The notes under the pieces: generated by a model
Database searches by the model: none
What the model was told of the DNA's origin: nothing
Seen by the model: the letters and a program-made list of their open reading frames with translations, nothing else
NCBI GenBank assembly: GCA_963700885.1
Contig: CAVOZJ010000024.1
Coordinates: 1 to 64,000, forward strand
Direction of reading: 5' to 3'
Length of the DNA: 64,000 bases
From: Anderseniella sp963700885
Lineage (GTDB): Bacteria > Pseudomonadota > Alphaproteobacteria > Rhizobiales > Aestuariivirgaceae
Program-made: the position numbers and the translations under genes
Part shown: piece after piece, positions 1-9,313 of the stretch
Layout: each line of letters begins with the position of its first letter
Numbering within the stretch: position 1 is the first letter of the stretch

Positions 1-820
1 GTGCCCGCACCTGAGTACTCATTTCGGCCATGGCATTAACCGCAGGTTTCGCCCAATTTTCTTGCGCTGAGCGGCATTCAGGCCAGGAGCCAGGGCTTCT
101 ACCCAAACTTTTTGATCCCGGCACTACAGCAAACAATCACGCTCGCCAAGATAAACGGCATTACCCTTCCCGTCACCAAACACCTGGACTTCAATGTGAC
201 GGGGTGTGCCAAGATAACGCTCAATGTAAACGGCATCATCGCCAAATGAGGCCTTTGCCTCGGTTTGGGCGGTTGCAAGTGCGTTGTCGATCTCGTCCTC
301 GGAATGGGCAACTTTTGCCGTCCGCGACCACCACCACCAGCAGCAGCCTTGATCAAGACCGGGTAACCAACTTCGAGCGCCACACGCCGGGCTTCATCAG
401 CATCTGACACGCCGCCATCGGATTCCGGTACAACCGGGATACCCAACCGCTTTGCGGTTGTCTTGGCTTCGATCTTGTCACCCATTATCGAGATATGTTC
501 GGCTGAGGGGCCTATGAAAGCGATGTCGTGCTCTTCGAGTATTTTCGCAAAGCGGCGTTCTCTGACAGGAACCCGTAGCCGGGGTGCACAGCATCTGCAC
601 CGGTGATCTCGCATGCCGCTACAATGGCCGGGATATTGAGGTAACTGTCGGTTGCAGCGGGTGGACCGATGCACACACTTTCATCAGCCAGACGTACATG
701 CATGGCTGTTGCATCTGCAGTAGAATGAACAGCGACTGTTTGTACCCCGAGTTCGCGACAGGCACGCAAGACACGAAGCGCAATTTCACCACGGTTGGCT
801 ATGAGAACTTTATCAAACAT
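1..820 (-). CDS. accC: Biotin carboxylase subunit of acetyl-CoA carboxylase, interrupted and partial
   Basis: AccC carboxylates biotin on AccB with ATP and bicarbonate, the first half-reaction of malonyl-CoA synthesis in the cytosol. The start at 818-820 opens with the family N-terminus (FDKVLIANRGEIALR), then HPGYGFLSENA, the ATP-grasp loop KAAAGGGGRG and LGERDC. The reading frame breaks near 549-551 and 313-316 (one A apparently missing from each run on the gene strand). There is an in-frame TAG at 124-126 where the family has Gln, and at least two more indels lie within bases 1-60. Restoring the frames gives a normal AccC up to the window edge, where the C-terminus is cut off. AccB lies directly upstream. 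Because AccC is essential, sequence error at a contig end is the likeliest cause; a pseudogene with an intact copy elsewhere is the alternative. Confidence 0.85.
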
Positions 821-873
821 CAGAATTTAGGCCTTATCTGGGCGGTCTGAATAGGAGTGCGGGAGCGAAAGGC

Positions 874-1330
874 CTATTCGATAACCATCAACGGTTCGTC
901 ATATTCAACGGGGTCGCCGTTGCCGACAAGAATCGCTGTCACCGTTCCGCCGTGCGGGCGGGATCTGGTTCATGGTTTTCATGGCTTCGATTATCAAGAT
1001 GGGCTGACCTGCCTTGACCTTGCTGCCGACCTGAACGAATGGTGCTGCCTCCGGTGAAGGAGACATATAGGCAGTGCCGACCATCGGCGAATTCACAGCG
1101 CCAGCAGTTTTTGCAACCGGGGGGTCAGGGACCGAAACACTTGGCGCGCTAACAACAGCCGGACCGGGGGCCTGGACTGCCGGGGCTGCATAAGTTGCCG
1201 TGATTTCGCGAGCGACGCGAATTTTCAATCCGTCCTGTTCAACCTCTATTTCGCTCAAACCAGTGTCGGTCAGAATTTCGGCAAGCTGGCGAATTTGCTC
1301 GTTGTCGAATGTCTTGTTGTCCTTGCCCAT
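874..1330 (-). CDS. accB: Biotin carboxyl carrier protein of acetyl-CoA carboxylase, one frameshift
   Basis: AccB carries the biotin that AccC carboxylates. I chose the start at 1328-1330 (MGKDNKTFDNEQIRQLAEIL), which matches alphaproteobacterial homologues; an in-frame extension upstream has no family resemblance. There is an N-terminal domain, a Pro/Ala/Val-rich linker and a biotinyl domain with the biotinylation motif EAMKTMN. One extra base in the ggg at 955-957 breaks the frame just after that motif. In the other frame the protein continues GGTVTAILVGNGDPVEYDEP and ends at 874-876, exactly as the family does. The full span is 457 nt, one base more than 152 codons. It sits 23 nt after aroQ and just before accC on the same strand, so one operon is likely. 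Confidence 0.88.
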
Positions 1331-1353
1331 ATTGGATTCCGATGTCCTGTCGT

Positions 1354-1809
1354 TCAGCTTTTGCCTGCCCTGGTTGTGGCGATCTGTTTTGCCGCGTCGA
1401 TTGCCATCACATAACCATGCGCACCGAACCCGCACATTACCCCATCCGCCACGCTGGAGATAAAACTCTTATGCCGGAAGCTCTCGCGCTTGTATACATT
1501 CGAAAGATGCAGTTCGACGACGGGCAATCCTGTTGCCTTGAGCGCATCGTGCAAAGCAACTGACGTATGCGTGTAGCCTGCAGCATTGATGACAATGGCA
1601 ATGGCTGACCCTCGCGCCTCCTGCACCCAGTTTACCAGCTCGCCTTCAGCGTTGGATTGCCGGAAGTCAATACCGACACCCACCTGCTTTGCATGTTCGT
1701 GGCAACTTGCTTCTATGTCCGCCAGTGTAGTCGCGCCATATACTTCAGGTTCGCGTGTGCCAAGCAGATTCAGGTTGGGACCGTTAAGTATCAAGATAGT
1801 GTCGGACAA
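1354..1809 (-). CDS. aroQ: Type II 3-dehydroquinate dehydratase
   Basis: Converts 3-dehydroquinate to 3-dehydroshikimate in the shikimate pathway; the family is a cytosolic dodecamer. At 151 residues it is full length. Visible family motifs are NGPNLNLLGTREPEVYG near the N-terminus with the catalytic Tyr24 and Arg19, the NAAGYTHTS substrate loop at 75-83 and HLSN at 101-104. It is first in the line aroQ-accB-accC on the minus strand, an arrangement common in Rhizobiales. The 5' side is a 200-nt gap from the DsbA-like gene, so it probably has its own promoter. Confidence 0.96.
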   Translation of the reverse strand: MSDTILILNGPNLNLLGTREPEVYGATTLADIEASCHEHAKQVGVGIDFRQSNAEGELVNWVQEARGSAIAIVINAAGYTHTSVALHDALKATGLPVVELHLSNVYKRESFRHKSFISSVADGVMCGFGAHGYVMAIDAAKQIATTRAGKS

Positions 1810-2010
1810 GAAACCTCACCTCCATTGTGGCAGGTCATCGGGCTAGCACCGAAATTATGCTGTAAATCGTGTAACTTACACGCCGGTTTTGCCACAAAAA
1901 TACCGTCCGGCCAAGCGTACCGGCCCTGTCAGGCTGTGGATGAAAATTATTTGGCGGCAACGAGGGCTGATCTCGATTGAACAGGCAATACTGAATTTGC
2001 ACTCAGGTGA

Positions 2011-2790
2011 TCAGCAAAATTTGCAGCCTCCGTTGTCGCGCACCGTCTTGACGCTCGTCGCCAATTGCTCGTACGGCATCGCACCGGGTACCAGGGTGCC
2101 ATCGATTACAAACGCCGGTGTTCCGTTAATTCCAAGCGATTGTGCAAGCGCACGGTTGGAATTGATGCTCTTCTCGATTGTTTCTGCGTCCGCCGCCATA
2201 TCTGCCTTGAGTTTTGTCACATCCAGCCCGGCTTCCGCAGCTATCGACATAACCGTTGCTTCATTGTCGATCACGCCGCTGGCAGCCATCATGGCGAGGT
2301 GAAGTTCCCAGTATTTGCCTTGCTTCCGGGAAGCAAGAGCGGCACGTGACGCAATCATCGAACCTTCCGACAGGATCGGAAATTCCTTCATGACAACACG
2401 CAGGTTCTTGTCTTCTTCGGTTAGGCGAATCACGTCTGCCACGGAACGTTTGCAGTAGCCGCAATTGTAGTCGAAAAACTCCACCATGGTCACGTTGCCA
2501 TCGGGATTACCGACAACAGCGTCATCTTCGTTGTGGAACAGTTGCTTGGCATTGTCGGCAATGGCTTCACGAGCCTGCTTGTCCTGCTGGTCGCGTTCGT
2601 CTGCTTGCAGTGTCGCAATCATTTCATTGAGTATGGCCGGGTTTTTCAGCAAATACTCGCGGATGATATTGTGCAGTTCGTTGGTCTGCACCTTCGAGAA
2701 TATCTCCTGCGCAGATACCTGTGAAGGTAGCAGAACACTGCCAGCCGTTAGTGCAAGCGCTACAAGGCTGGTTGTGAATATGGCGCGCAT
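2011..2790 (-). CDS. Periplasmic DsbA-family thiol oxidoreductase (Com1/BdbD type)
   Basis: A 259-residue secreted thioredoxin-fold protein with a signal peptide ending near VSAQ at 25-28. The N-terminal helical region (about 30-95) is the type seen in Com1-like DsbA proteins. The active site is CGYC at 110-113, inside VEFFDYNCGYCKR, and the cis-proline loop is NGTPAFVIDG. Such proteins oxidise or isomerise disulfides in exported proteins. The C-terminus is odd: it ends GGCKFC, a second CxxC (Cys256 and Cys259) at the last residues. The gene lies 81 nt upstream of the start-proximal... neighbouring M48 protease gene's stop on the same strand (the protease is transcribed towards it), so both serve envelope protein quality control. 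A dsbB gene appears at the other end of the window. Confidence 0.92.
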   Translation of the reverse strand: MRAIFTTSLVALALTAGSVLLPSQVSAQEIFSKVQTNELHNIIREYLLKNPAILNEMIATLQADERDQQDKQAREAIADNAKQLFHNEDDAVVGNPDGNVTMVEFFDYNCGYCKRSVADVIRLTEEDKNLRVVMKEFPILSEGSMIASRAALASRKQGKYWELHLAMMAASGVIDNEATVMSIAAEAGLDVTKLKADMAADAETIEKSINSNRALAQSLGINGTPAFVIDGTLVPGAMPYEQLATSVKTVRDNGGCKFC

Positions 2791-2871
2791 GAAGTTAAGC
2801 TCCTGATTTTACCCCTCGGGGCGGACTTGTTTGAATTTCCGGTTATACCGGGTCTTTTGAGAAAATCATCC

Positions 2872-4250
2872 TCAACTTTTCTTTTCTTCCAGCGCATTGA
2901 GGATGTCGCTTGCCCTGATCCACACAGTAGACCCGGATTTCGCACGCCGTTTGGCGCCTTCAGCTTTTGTCTTTGCAAGTTTTTCGTCGCCACGCAACAT
3001 GGCGCTTTCAGCAGTAGACAATTCGGCACGGGCATAATCGCCAAGAATGCCGTGGGCGCGGGCCTTGAGCAAATGAAGAGCACCTGACTCTCCTTCAAAC
3101 CTTTGAGCTTTCGACAGAACTGTCAGTGCTTCGCGCGCTGCCGCCTGTGTATCTGCGGCAAGTAGCGCCTGTGCCAGCAGAATGCTGATCAATCCGCTCT
3201 TCGGGTAAAGTTTCAGCGCTTGCTGCAGAGGCGCAATGGCGTCTTTTGGATTACCCTTTTCAAGCAGTGCCTGGCCTTTAAGTTCCCAGAAATATGGATT
3301 TTTGGGTATTTGCGCGATCAACCTGTCAATGGCCGGAATTGCAGTCTGCAGATCTGCCACGCGATAGGCCGCAATAGCCCGCGCATATTGTGCCGGGATG
3401 GAACTGTCTGACACCGGATAGGCTGCGTGAACCGATTGCGCAGACCTGGTAAACCCCGCCAGCTTGGCCTGTGCCATCTTGTGACGGAAAACCAGATAGT
3501 CCTCGTCTTTCTTGTTGTAGTGTTTGGATGCCCTAACTCGATCTTCTAGAACCCGGATACGTTGCAATGGCAGCGGATGTGACACGGTGTATGGGTTCAC
3601 ATACTGAAGAGAGGCTATGGACTCGTTGTAAAGCTTTTGAAACAGGTCCAGCATGCCACGTCCTGATTGGCCCGTCGCATTGAGATATCGCAAGGCACCT
3701 TCGTCAGCAGAAGCTTCCTGCGCACGCACATAGGTCAACAAATTGCGTTTCACGAACTCCTGACCGCTCATAACCAGTGCTCCAGTTGCCCCGCCACTGG
3801 TCGAAACACCAGACTGTGCCGCTCCGACAGCTGCTGCAGCACCCAGCAATGTTCCGATGATGGCCTGTGTTGACGCGCGATCTACTTGAACTCCCAGCCG
3901 GGCCAGATGACCACCGGCTACGTGAGCGGTTTCGTGAGCCAGAACACCAATTATTTCGTTGGGTGTTTGGGTTTTCTCGATCAGACCGGTATGTATGAAG
4001 ATGCGCTGTCCGCCGGCAACAAACGCGTTGATACGGCTGTCATCAATCAGGTAAATATTAACCGCCTTTGGAGGGATACCGGCAACCTCGAAAATCGGTT
4101 TTAGATAACGTCGCATCAATTCTTCAATTTCTGCATCGCGAATTAATTGGGGACTATCGCCGCGCTGCTGTGCAAACGAAGGAAGGCCGGCCTGCACCAA
4201 AAGGCAGCAGACAGAATCAGGATACCAATTACATGCAATGATTTCTGCAT
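2872..4250 (-). CDS. Periplasmic M48 metalloprotease with TPR repeats (BepA-like), frameshift in signal peptide
   Basis: A zinc protease and chaperone-like factor for outer-membrane protein assembly by family analogy. The M48 domain carries HETAH (residues about 106-110) followed by AGGH, and the C-terminal third has TPR-like helices (AIAAYRVADLQTAIPAIDRL, ALKLYPKSG). The uninterrupted frame begins only at a TTG at 4198-4200. An ATG at 4248-4250 opens MQKSLHVIGILILSAAF in another frame, and adding one T to the TTTT run (plus-strand aaaa at 4199-4202) joins it to LVQAGLPSFAQQ, giving a perfect signal peptide. I therefore place the true start at 4250 and infer a missing base. Gene direction is towards the DsbA-like gene. 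Confidence 0.88.
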
Positions 4251-4496
4251 CAGCTTGTAGAACATGTCCTTTGTTGCAGTCTGTTCAATGTAGCCGTCGC
4301 TACGTTGTAATGTGTTTTCGGATCAGACGGAGTTGTATCGAACATTAAGGCAAAAGCATGGGGAATGCGATGAGGTACGGGGTCACACAGGCGTGATGAA
4401 CTGGTCAGCCAACAGCTGCCTTGCACGAACTGCGGCATCTGATAGGTAGGGGGCAACACTTTCACAGCCATCGCGAAACCATCGATTTCAGGTACA

Positions 4497-5660
4497 ATGT
4501 CACCATCGCCCTCCAGCCGCGCAGCTCTAGTCCAACCGTTCATTGTCATGGACATGTTTCGGGAGGCAAATGCGCTTGCCGATATCGGGCATGATGTCGT
4601 GCACATGTCAGCAGGTCAGCCCGCCGGGGGACCACCTCAGAAGGTGGTTGAAGCCGCGCGGGAAGCGCTAAAGGGCGCCTACCTGGGATACACCAATTCG
4701 ATGGGCCTACCGGTTTTGCGTGAACGTGTCGCCCAGCATTATCAGCAGGTTTACGGGGTGGAACTCGATCCTGGCAGAGTGGTTGTGACAACCGGTTCGT
4801 CAGGTGCTTTTGTCCTGAGTTTTCTTGCCTGTTTTGATCGGGGCGACAAAGTCGGCCTGACCGTACCGGGTTATCCAGCTTACTCCAACATTCTGTCGGC
4901 GCTGGGCATTGAGGTGACGGGCATTGAGGTAGATGGCCGGCACCGCTGGGCTCCAACCACCAAACAGATTTCGGCAGCCTGTGAAAACGGATTGTCGGGG
5001 TTGTTACTGGCAAGTCCGGCCAACCCGACTGGCACTATGGTCACACCGGAAAATCTGGCAGCCATTTCCCGGGTATGTGCGCACAGGAAAATCTGGCTGA
5101 TATCTGACGAAATATATCACGGCCTCAACTATGAAATGCCACAGGCATCTGCGCTCAACACCAATGCCGATGCCATTATCATTAACTCGTTCTCGAAATA
5201 CTATTGTATGACAGGTTGGCGCATCGGCTGGATGATTGTGCCGGAAAGCCTGGTTCGTCCGGTCGAATGTCTGGCACAAAGCCTCTTCATTTCACCTCCA
5301 ACACTGTCACAATATGCAGCCGTCGCGGCCTTTGAAGCAACCGAGGAATTAGAACTACGAAAAGCCGGCTACGGCAAAAATCGGGATTTTCTCTTGCGGG
5401 AACTTCCAGGATTGGGTCTCGGAAATCTTTCTCCCGCAGATGGCGCATTCTATCTGTATGCCGATGTTGGCAATCTGACCAACGATAGCTTTGCTTTCGC
5501 ACGGGCAATGTTGAAAGAGGCCCACGTTGCCGTCTCACCTGGGCCTGATTTCGACGCAGACCGCGGCAACCGGTACTTACGACTTTCTTTTGCCGGAACC
5601 ATGGAGGATATGGAAAAAGCGGTCGAGCGGCTTGCGCGATGGTTGCCCAGGGCTGGGTAG
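4497..5660 (+). CDS. Class I/II PLP-dependent aminotransferase
   Basis: A 387-residue fold-type I aminotransferase. Visible are SAGQPAGGPP (substrate loop), YTNSMGLPVLRERVA, ASPANPTGTM (the NPTG motif), ISDEIYHGL with the Asp that contacts the PLP nitrogen, and NSFSKYYCMTGWRIGW with the Schiff-base Lys and phosphate-binding Arg. It is close to aspartate/aromatic aminotransferases, but the substrate cannot be read from sequence. The ATG at 4497 follows a weak AGGT. It stands alone on the plus strand, divergent from the M48 protease across a gap of about 250 nt. Confidence 0.93.
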   Translation: MSPSPSSRAALVQPFIVMDMFREANALADIGHDVVHMSAGQPAGGPPQKVVEAAREALKGAYLGYTNSMGLPVLRERVAQHYQQVYGVELDPGRVVVTTGSSGAFVLSFLACFDRGDKVGLTVPGYPAYSNILSALGIEVTGIEVDGRHRWAPTTKQISAACENGLSGLLLASPANPTGTMVTPENLAAISRVCAHRKIWLISDEIYHGLNYEMPQASALNTNADAIIINSFSKYYCMTGWRIGWMIVPESLVRPVECLAQSLFISPPTLSQYAAVAAFEATEELELRKAGYGKNRDFLLRELPGLGLGNLSPADGAFYLYADVGNLTNDSFAFARAMLKEAHVAVSPGPDFDADRGNRYLRLSFAGTMEDMEKAVERLARWLPRAG

Positions 5661-5669
5661 GAGGTATTG

Positions 5670-5780
5670 ATGAACTCTGCTGAAGTAAGCGTTTTATCTT
5701 GCCTGGCGCAACTCTCTTTATTGCCAAAGGCGCGCAGTCAGCATTTGTACTGCGGCCAGGACTCAAACGCGTTGGCCTGA
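5670..5780 (+). CDS. Possible 36-residue ORF after the aminotransferase
   Basis: A short ORF opens at an ATG five bases after a GAGG, 10 nt downstream of the aminotransferase stop. Another frame of the same stretch is open from about 5685 to the TAA at 5827-5829. Neither product resembles anything I recognise. It may be a remnant, a frameshifted small gene or chance. Apart from this, the 165-nt gap shows nothing clear. Confidence 0.2.
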   Translation: MNSAEVSVLSCLAQLSLLPKARSQHLYCGQDSNALA

Positions 5781-5826
5781 ATGACAATTGTTGTGGAATC
5801 CTGATCTGGAGCGCTGTTCCAACCCT

Positions 5827-6456
5827 CTAATCGAGACGGGTAACGATGTTGGAACCTTCCTCCACCAACTGCTTGCTCGACTTGAAAACATCCTTGCCCG
5901 CCCAGTTCTGTTCCAGGTCTGCGCGCCACACCTCATTCATGGGTGAATTGACAAAATACCTGTCAAAGAAGCGTCGGGACAGGGCTTCACGCTCAAAGGA
6001 GAACCCCTTTGCTTCGCTGCCATCGTCATAATAACGCTTTGGCTCATGAAACATGAAACGCGCACTTGAGCCCGCAATGCGACTGTTGCCCTGAAGGAAC
6101 AATGGCACACACATAGACATGCAGATCCCGCCAGAAGCAACATAGGTATCCAGTTTGTGTGTCCGTTTGATACGTTTCAGTAATTCAATAACGTCGCTGC
6201 CTTCGCGCAATGAACCGCCCTGTGAATTCAGCTGTAATATGAAGTGACCTGATTTTTCCCGCCACTTGTCGAATGCACGTGCCAGCAGTGTATGCATGGG
6301 CAAGTCGATCCGGCCTTCCCAGGCAAGCACCACAGTACCGCCGCGTTCATAAATCGCAAGTTGACCAGTGTCAGCATGTTTTTGCGCGTATAGGCGCCAG
6401 CCCATTACGACTGCCACGATCAACATTCCGAACAGTAGAAGGCGGTTGATGTTCAT
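5827..6456 (-). CDS. Predicted periplasmic ClpP/crotonase-fold protein (COG3904-like)
   Basis: A 209-residue protein with an N-terminal membrane anchor or signal (LLLFGMLIVAVVMGW). The body resembles ClpP-fold periplasmic proteins: LQLNSQGGSLREG matches the strand and glycine loop, ASGGICMSMCVPLFLQG carries a Ser where ClpP has its nucleophile, and ARFMFHEP carries a His where ClpP has its catalytic one. Peptidase activity is an inference; the pair of Cys flanking the Ser is unusual. It follows rne by 31 nt on the same strand and is likely co-transcribed with it. Confidence 0.8.
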   Translation of the reverse strand: MNINRLLLFGMLIVAVVMGWRLYAQKHADTGQLAIYERGGTVVLAWEGRIDLPMHTLLARAFDKWREKSGHFILQLNSQGGSLREGSDVIELLKRIKRTHKLDTYVASGGICMSMCVPLFLQGNSRIAGSSARFMFHEPKRYYDDGSEAKGFSFEREALSRRFFDRYFVNSPMNEVWRADLEQNWAGKDVFKSSKQLVEEGSNIVTRLD

Positions 6457-6487
6457 TCGTACCGCCTTTGGTTACTGTCCGGGACTG

Positions 6488-9313
6488 TCAGCGTTTGCCC
6501 CACCAGCCAGCTTTTTTGGGCGCGGTTGCCGGGTCAACAGTCGGAGCAGGCGGAGACCATTTTGGTGGCGAAGATGCAACTTCCGTCGCTTCATCACGTT
6601 TGGAATTGCCGTTTGCCGAGACGGTTTCTTCCGAAGTCGCAACTTCTACAGGTTTCGCCTTCTTTGCAGGTCGTTTACGGGGCCTTTTTTGAGGCTTGTC
6701 ATCATCTGATACAGCGGCCGCAGGTTGCTCTGCAGTGTCAGTTTGAGCTTCAACTGCGTCTTCCGATTCCTCAACTTTGGCCTTCTTTGCCGATTTGCGC
6801 GGGCTGCGTTTCTTGGCCTTTTGCTTTTTTGCGACCTCTTTGCTTGCCTCTACGACATCAGTAGCTTCAGTTTGAACAGGTTCGCCATCTTGTGGCTCTT
6901 CAGCAGAGGTGCCGGAGGCACCATCTGTCGCGTCGATTTCAGGGCCAGCTTTGCCCCGTCCGCCGCGGGACCGCCGGCGGCGCTTCCTTGGTTTATCGTC
7001 TTCATCAGCCGCTTCGCGATCAGTTGTGCCATCGAGGCTGGTTGCGCCTGCCGCCGATGCGGCGCCACCCGCTACTGGTGTTGTGTCCCTGCCGGACTGT
7101 TCGTCATCCTGTACAGAAACGACGGCCTTTTCACCGTCGGTAGTTTCTGCGTCGCGCTGTTTGCGGCCACCTCTGCGGCCGCGGCGGCGGCGGCGTTTTT
7201 TACGTGGTTCGCCATTGTCATCCAGTTGGATCTCTTCTTCGCGGCTGCTGGAATCTTCTGCCTCGGTATCATCCTCACCGGATGGTGCCGGTTCATCGTT
7301 GGCCTCCATACCGTCGCCCATGGCCACAGCCTTGTCAGAGGATACCGGACGGGCCGTCGGACCTTTGCGATCAGGGTTACGTTCGATAACGCAGTCGGCA
7401 AGCGCACGTTCACTATCCGGCAATATGTAAATGGAAATGCCGTAATTTTCTTCCAGTGAAAGCAGGTGATCTCGCTTTTCATTGAAAACATAGAACGCGA
7501 CTTCCGGATGAACACGAACATCCAGGCTTTCGGGTTTGCGTGACAGGAGGTGTTCCTCAATGCCCCGGAAAACCGACAACGCGCAGCTGGCAATTCCGCG
7601 AATGACACCGGTGCCTTCACAGTGCGGGCACTGCATCGTGGAGCTCTCCATCATACCCTGACGCAAGCGTTGGCGGGACATTTCCAGCAGGCCGAAGTGT
7701 GAAATGCGGCCAACCTGAATACGGGCGCGATCATTCTTCAAGGCGTCTTTCAGTTTGCGCTCCACCGCCCGGTTGTTGCGATTTTCCTCCATATCGATGA
7801 AATCGATAACGATGAGTCCGGCAAGATCACGCAGGCGCAATTGCCTGGAAATTTCAACAGCGGCCTCAAGATTGGTTTTCAATGCGGTATCTTCGATATT
7901 GTGTTCGCGAGTCGCCTTTCCAGAGTTGATGTCGATCGACACCAGCGCCTCTGTCTGGTTCATAACAATATAACCGCCAGACGGCAGAGTAACATTTGGC
8001 GTGAACAGTCCGTCCAGCTGGCTTTCAACCTGATGACGGGTGAATAGTTGGCGGGTGTCCTTGTATAGTTTCACGTTACGCGCATGACTGGGCATGAGCA
8101 TTTTCATGAAGTCCTTTGCTTCGCGGAAGCCTTCTTCTCCTTCCACGACAACTTCGTCGATATCTTTCGAATAGAGATCGCGGATCGACCGCTTTATGAG
8201 GTTGCCTTCCTCGTATACCAGGGTGGGCGCCGCTGACTTTAAAGTCAGCTCGCGTACAGATTCCCACATCCGGAGAAGATAGTCATAGTCGCGCCGGATC
8301 TCGGTTTTTGTGCGCTGTGCACCGGCTGTGCGTACGATCAATCCCATCCCGTCTGGTACTTCAACCTCGCGAATGACCTCCTTCAGGCGGCGGCGATCAC
8401 TTGCATCCGTTATTTTGCGTGAAATTCCACCACCGCGAGCAGTATTTGGCATAAGGACGCAATAGCGCCCGGCCAGGGACATGTAAGTGGTCAGGGCCGC
8501 GCCCTTGTTGCCGCGCTCCTCCTTGACGACCTGGATCAACAGAACCTGACGCCGCTTGATAACTTCCTGGATCTTGTAATTTTTTCGCGGCGCACGCTTG
8601 CGTGGCGCCCGGGTGATTTCTTCAGAAACGTCATGATCGTATGCCGGACCGCCATCGCCGTCAGAGGTAGGTGTTTCAACGTCCGCATCAGCATCGCTGT
8701 CAATGTCGTCAGCGTCATTGTCGCCGTTGTCATCTTCGTTGAGTTTCGCTGAAGGATCCCGAGACTCCACCAATTTCACCACCACTTCGGTGTCTGATTC
8801 CACTGTCTTTATGTCAGAATTGGCATTGTCCTCGTCATCCGCGCTGTCTTTGGAGCGATCTTCATCACCATCAATTGCATCATGGCTCTGGTCATCTTCG
8901 TCTGAATCAACCTCTACCGGGTCGCTGGCGACTTTGTCATCCTTGGCGTTAGCAGAGCGTGAGCGCCGGCGGCGTGGCTTTGATTTTTCTGGTTCAGCTT
9001 CTTCTTCCTCGCGCGCCAGACGGGCGTCTTCAGCATCCGCTTCGAGCAGTGCTTTGCGGTCTGCTACCGGAATCTGATAGTAATCCGGGTGTATCTCACT
9101 AAAGGCAAGAAACCCGTGCCTATTACCGCCGTATTCAACAAAAGCGGCTTGCAGTGACGGTTCGACCCTGGTGACTTTGGCGAGGTAGATATTCCCTTTT
9201 AAAGGGCGGCGAGATGCGGATTCGTAATCAAATTCCTCAATACGATTGCCGCGGACAACGCAAACCCTGGTCTCTTCCGGGTGCGCTGCGTCGATAAGCA
9301 TTTTACTGGCCAT
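6488..9313 (-). CDS. rne: Ribonuclease E
   Basis: The endoribonuclease that starts mRNA decay and processes rRNA and tRNA; it scaffolds the degradosome. At 941 residues it has the RNase E/G start, an S1 region (about 36-83) interrupted by a long Asp/Glu- and Arg/Lys-rich insertion (about 90-245) before the S1 fold resumes at YKIQEVIKRRQVLLIQ. The DNase I-like catalytic core shows SIDINSGKATR and IVIDFIDMEENRN with the metal-binding Asp residues. CPHCEGTG is the zinc link. The C-terminal half is low-complexity, alternating acidic and KKRRRRRGRRGG-type blocks, as expected for the disordered RNA- and partner-binding arm. A long 5' region with a hairpin may serve autoregulation. Confidence 0.97.
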   Translation of the reverse strand: MASKMLIDAAHPEETRVCVVRGNRIEEFDYESASRRPLKGNIYLAKVTRVEPSLQAAFVEYGGNRHGFLAFSEIHPDYYQIPVADRKALLEADAEDARLAREEEEAEPEKSKPRRRRSRSANAKDDKVASDPVEVDSDEDDQSHDAIDGDEDRSKDSADDEDNANSDIKTVESDTEVVVKLVESRDPSAKLNEDDNGDNDADDIDSDADADVETPTSDGDGGPAYDHDVSEEITRAPRKRAPRKNYKIQEVIKRRQVLLIQVVKEERGNKGAALTTYMSLAGRYCVLMPNTARGGGISRKITDASDRRRLKEVIREVEVPDGMGLIVRTAGAQRTKTEIRRDYDYLLRMWESVRELTLKSAAPTLVYEEGNLIKRSIRDLYSKDIDEVVVEGEEGFREAKDFMKMLMPSHARNVKLYKDTRQLFTRHQVESQLDGLFTPNVTLPSGGYIVMNQTEALVSIDINSGKATREHNIEDTALKTNLEAAVEISRQLRLRDLAGLIVIDFIDMEENRNNRAVERKLKDALKNDRARIQVGRISHFGLLEMSRQRLRQGMMESSTMQCPHCEGTGVIRGIASCALSVFRGIEEHLLSRKPESLDVRVHPEVAFYVFNEKRDHLLSLEENYGISIYILPDSERALADCVIERNPDRKGPTARPVSSDKAVAMGDGMEANDEPAPSGEDDTEAEDSSSREEEIQLDDNGEPRKKRRRRRGRRGGRKQRDAETTDGEKAVVSVQDDEQSGRDTTPVAGGAASAAGATSLDGTTDREAADEDDKPRKRRRRSRGGRGKAGPEIDATDGASGTSAEEPQDGEPVQTEATDVVEASKEVAKKQKAKKRSPRKSAKKAKVEESEDAVEAQTDTAEQPAAAVSDDDKPQKRPRKRPAKKAKPVEVATSEETVSANGNSKRDEATEVASSPPKWSPPAPTVDPATAPKKAGWWGKR

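Noticed and set aside
30..407. 125-residue open frame on the plus strand at the window start
   Set aside because: Opposite the damaged accC; the minus strand encodes conserved AccC motifs.
6725..7459. 244-residue open frame opposite rne
   Set aside because: It mirrors the repetitive acidic/basic C-terminal arm of RNase E; Phe/Cys/Ala-rich, no start signal.
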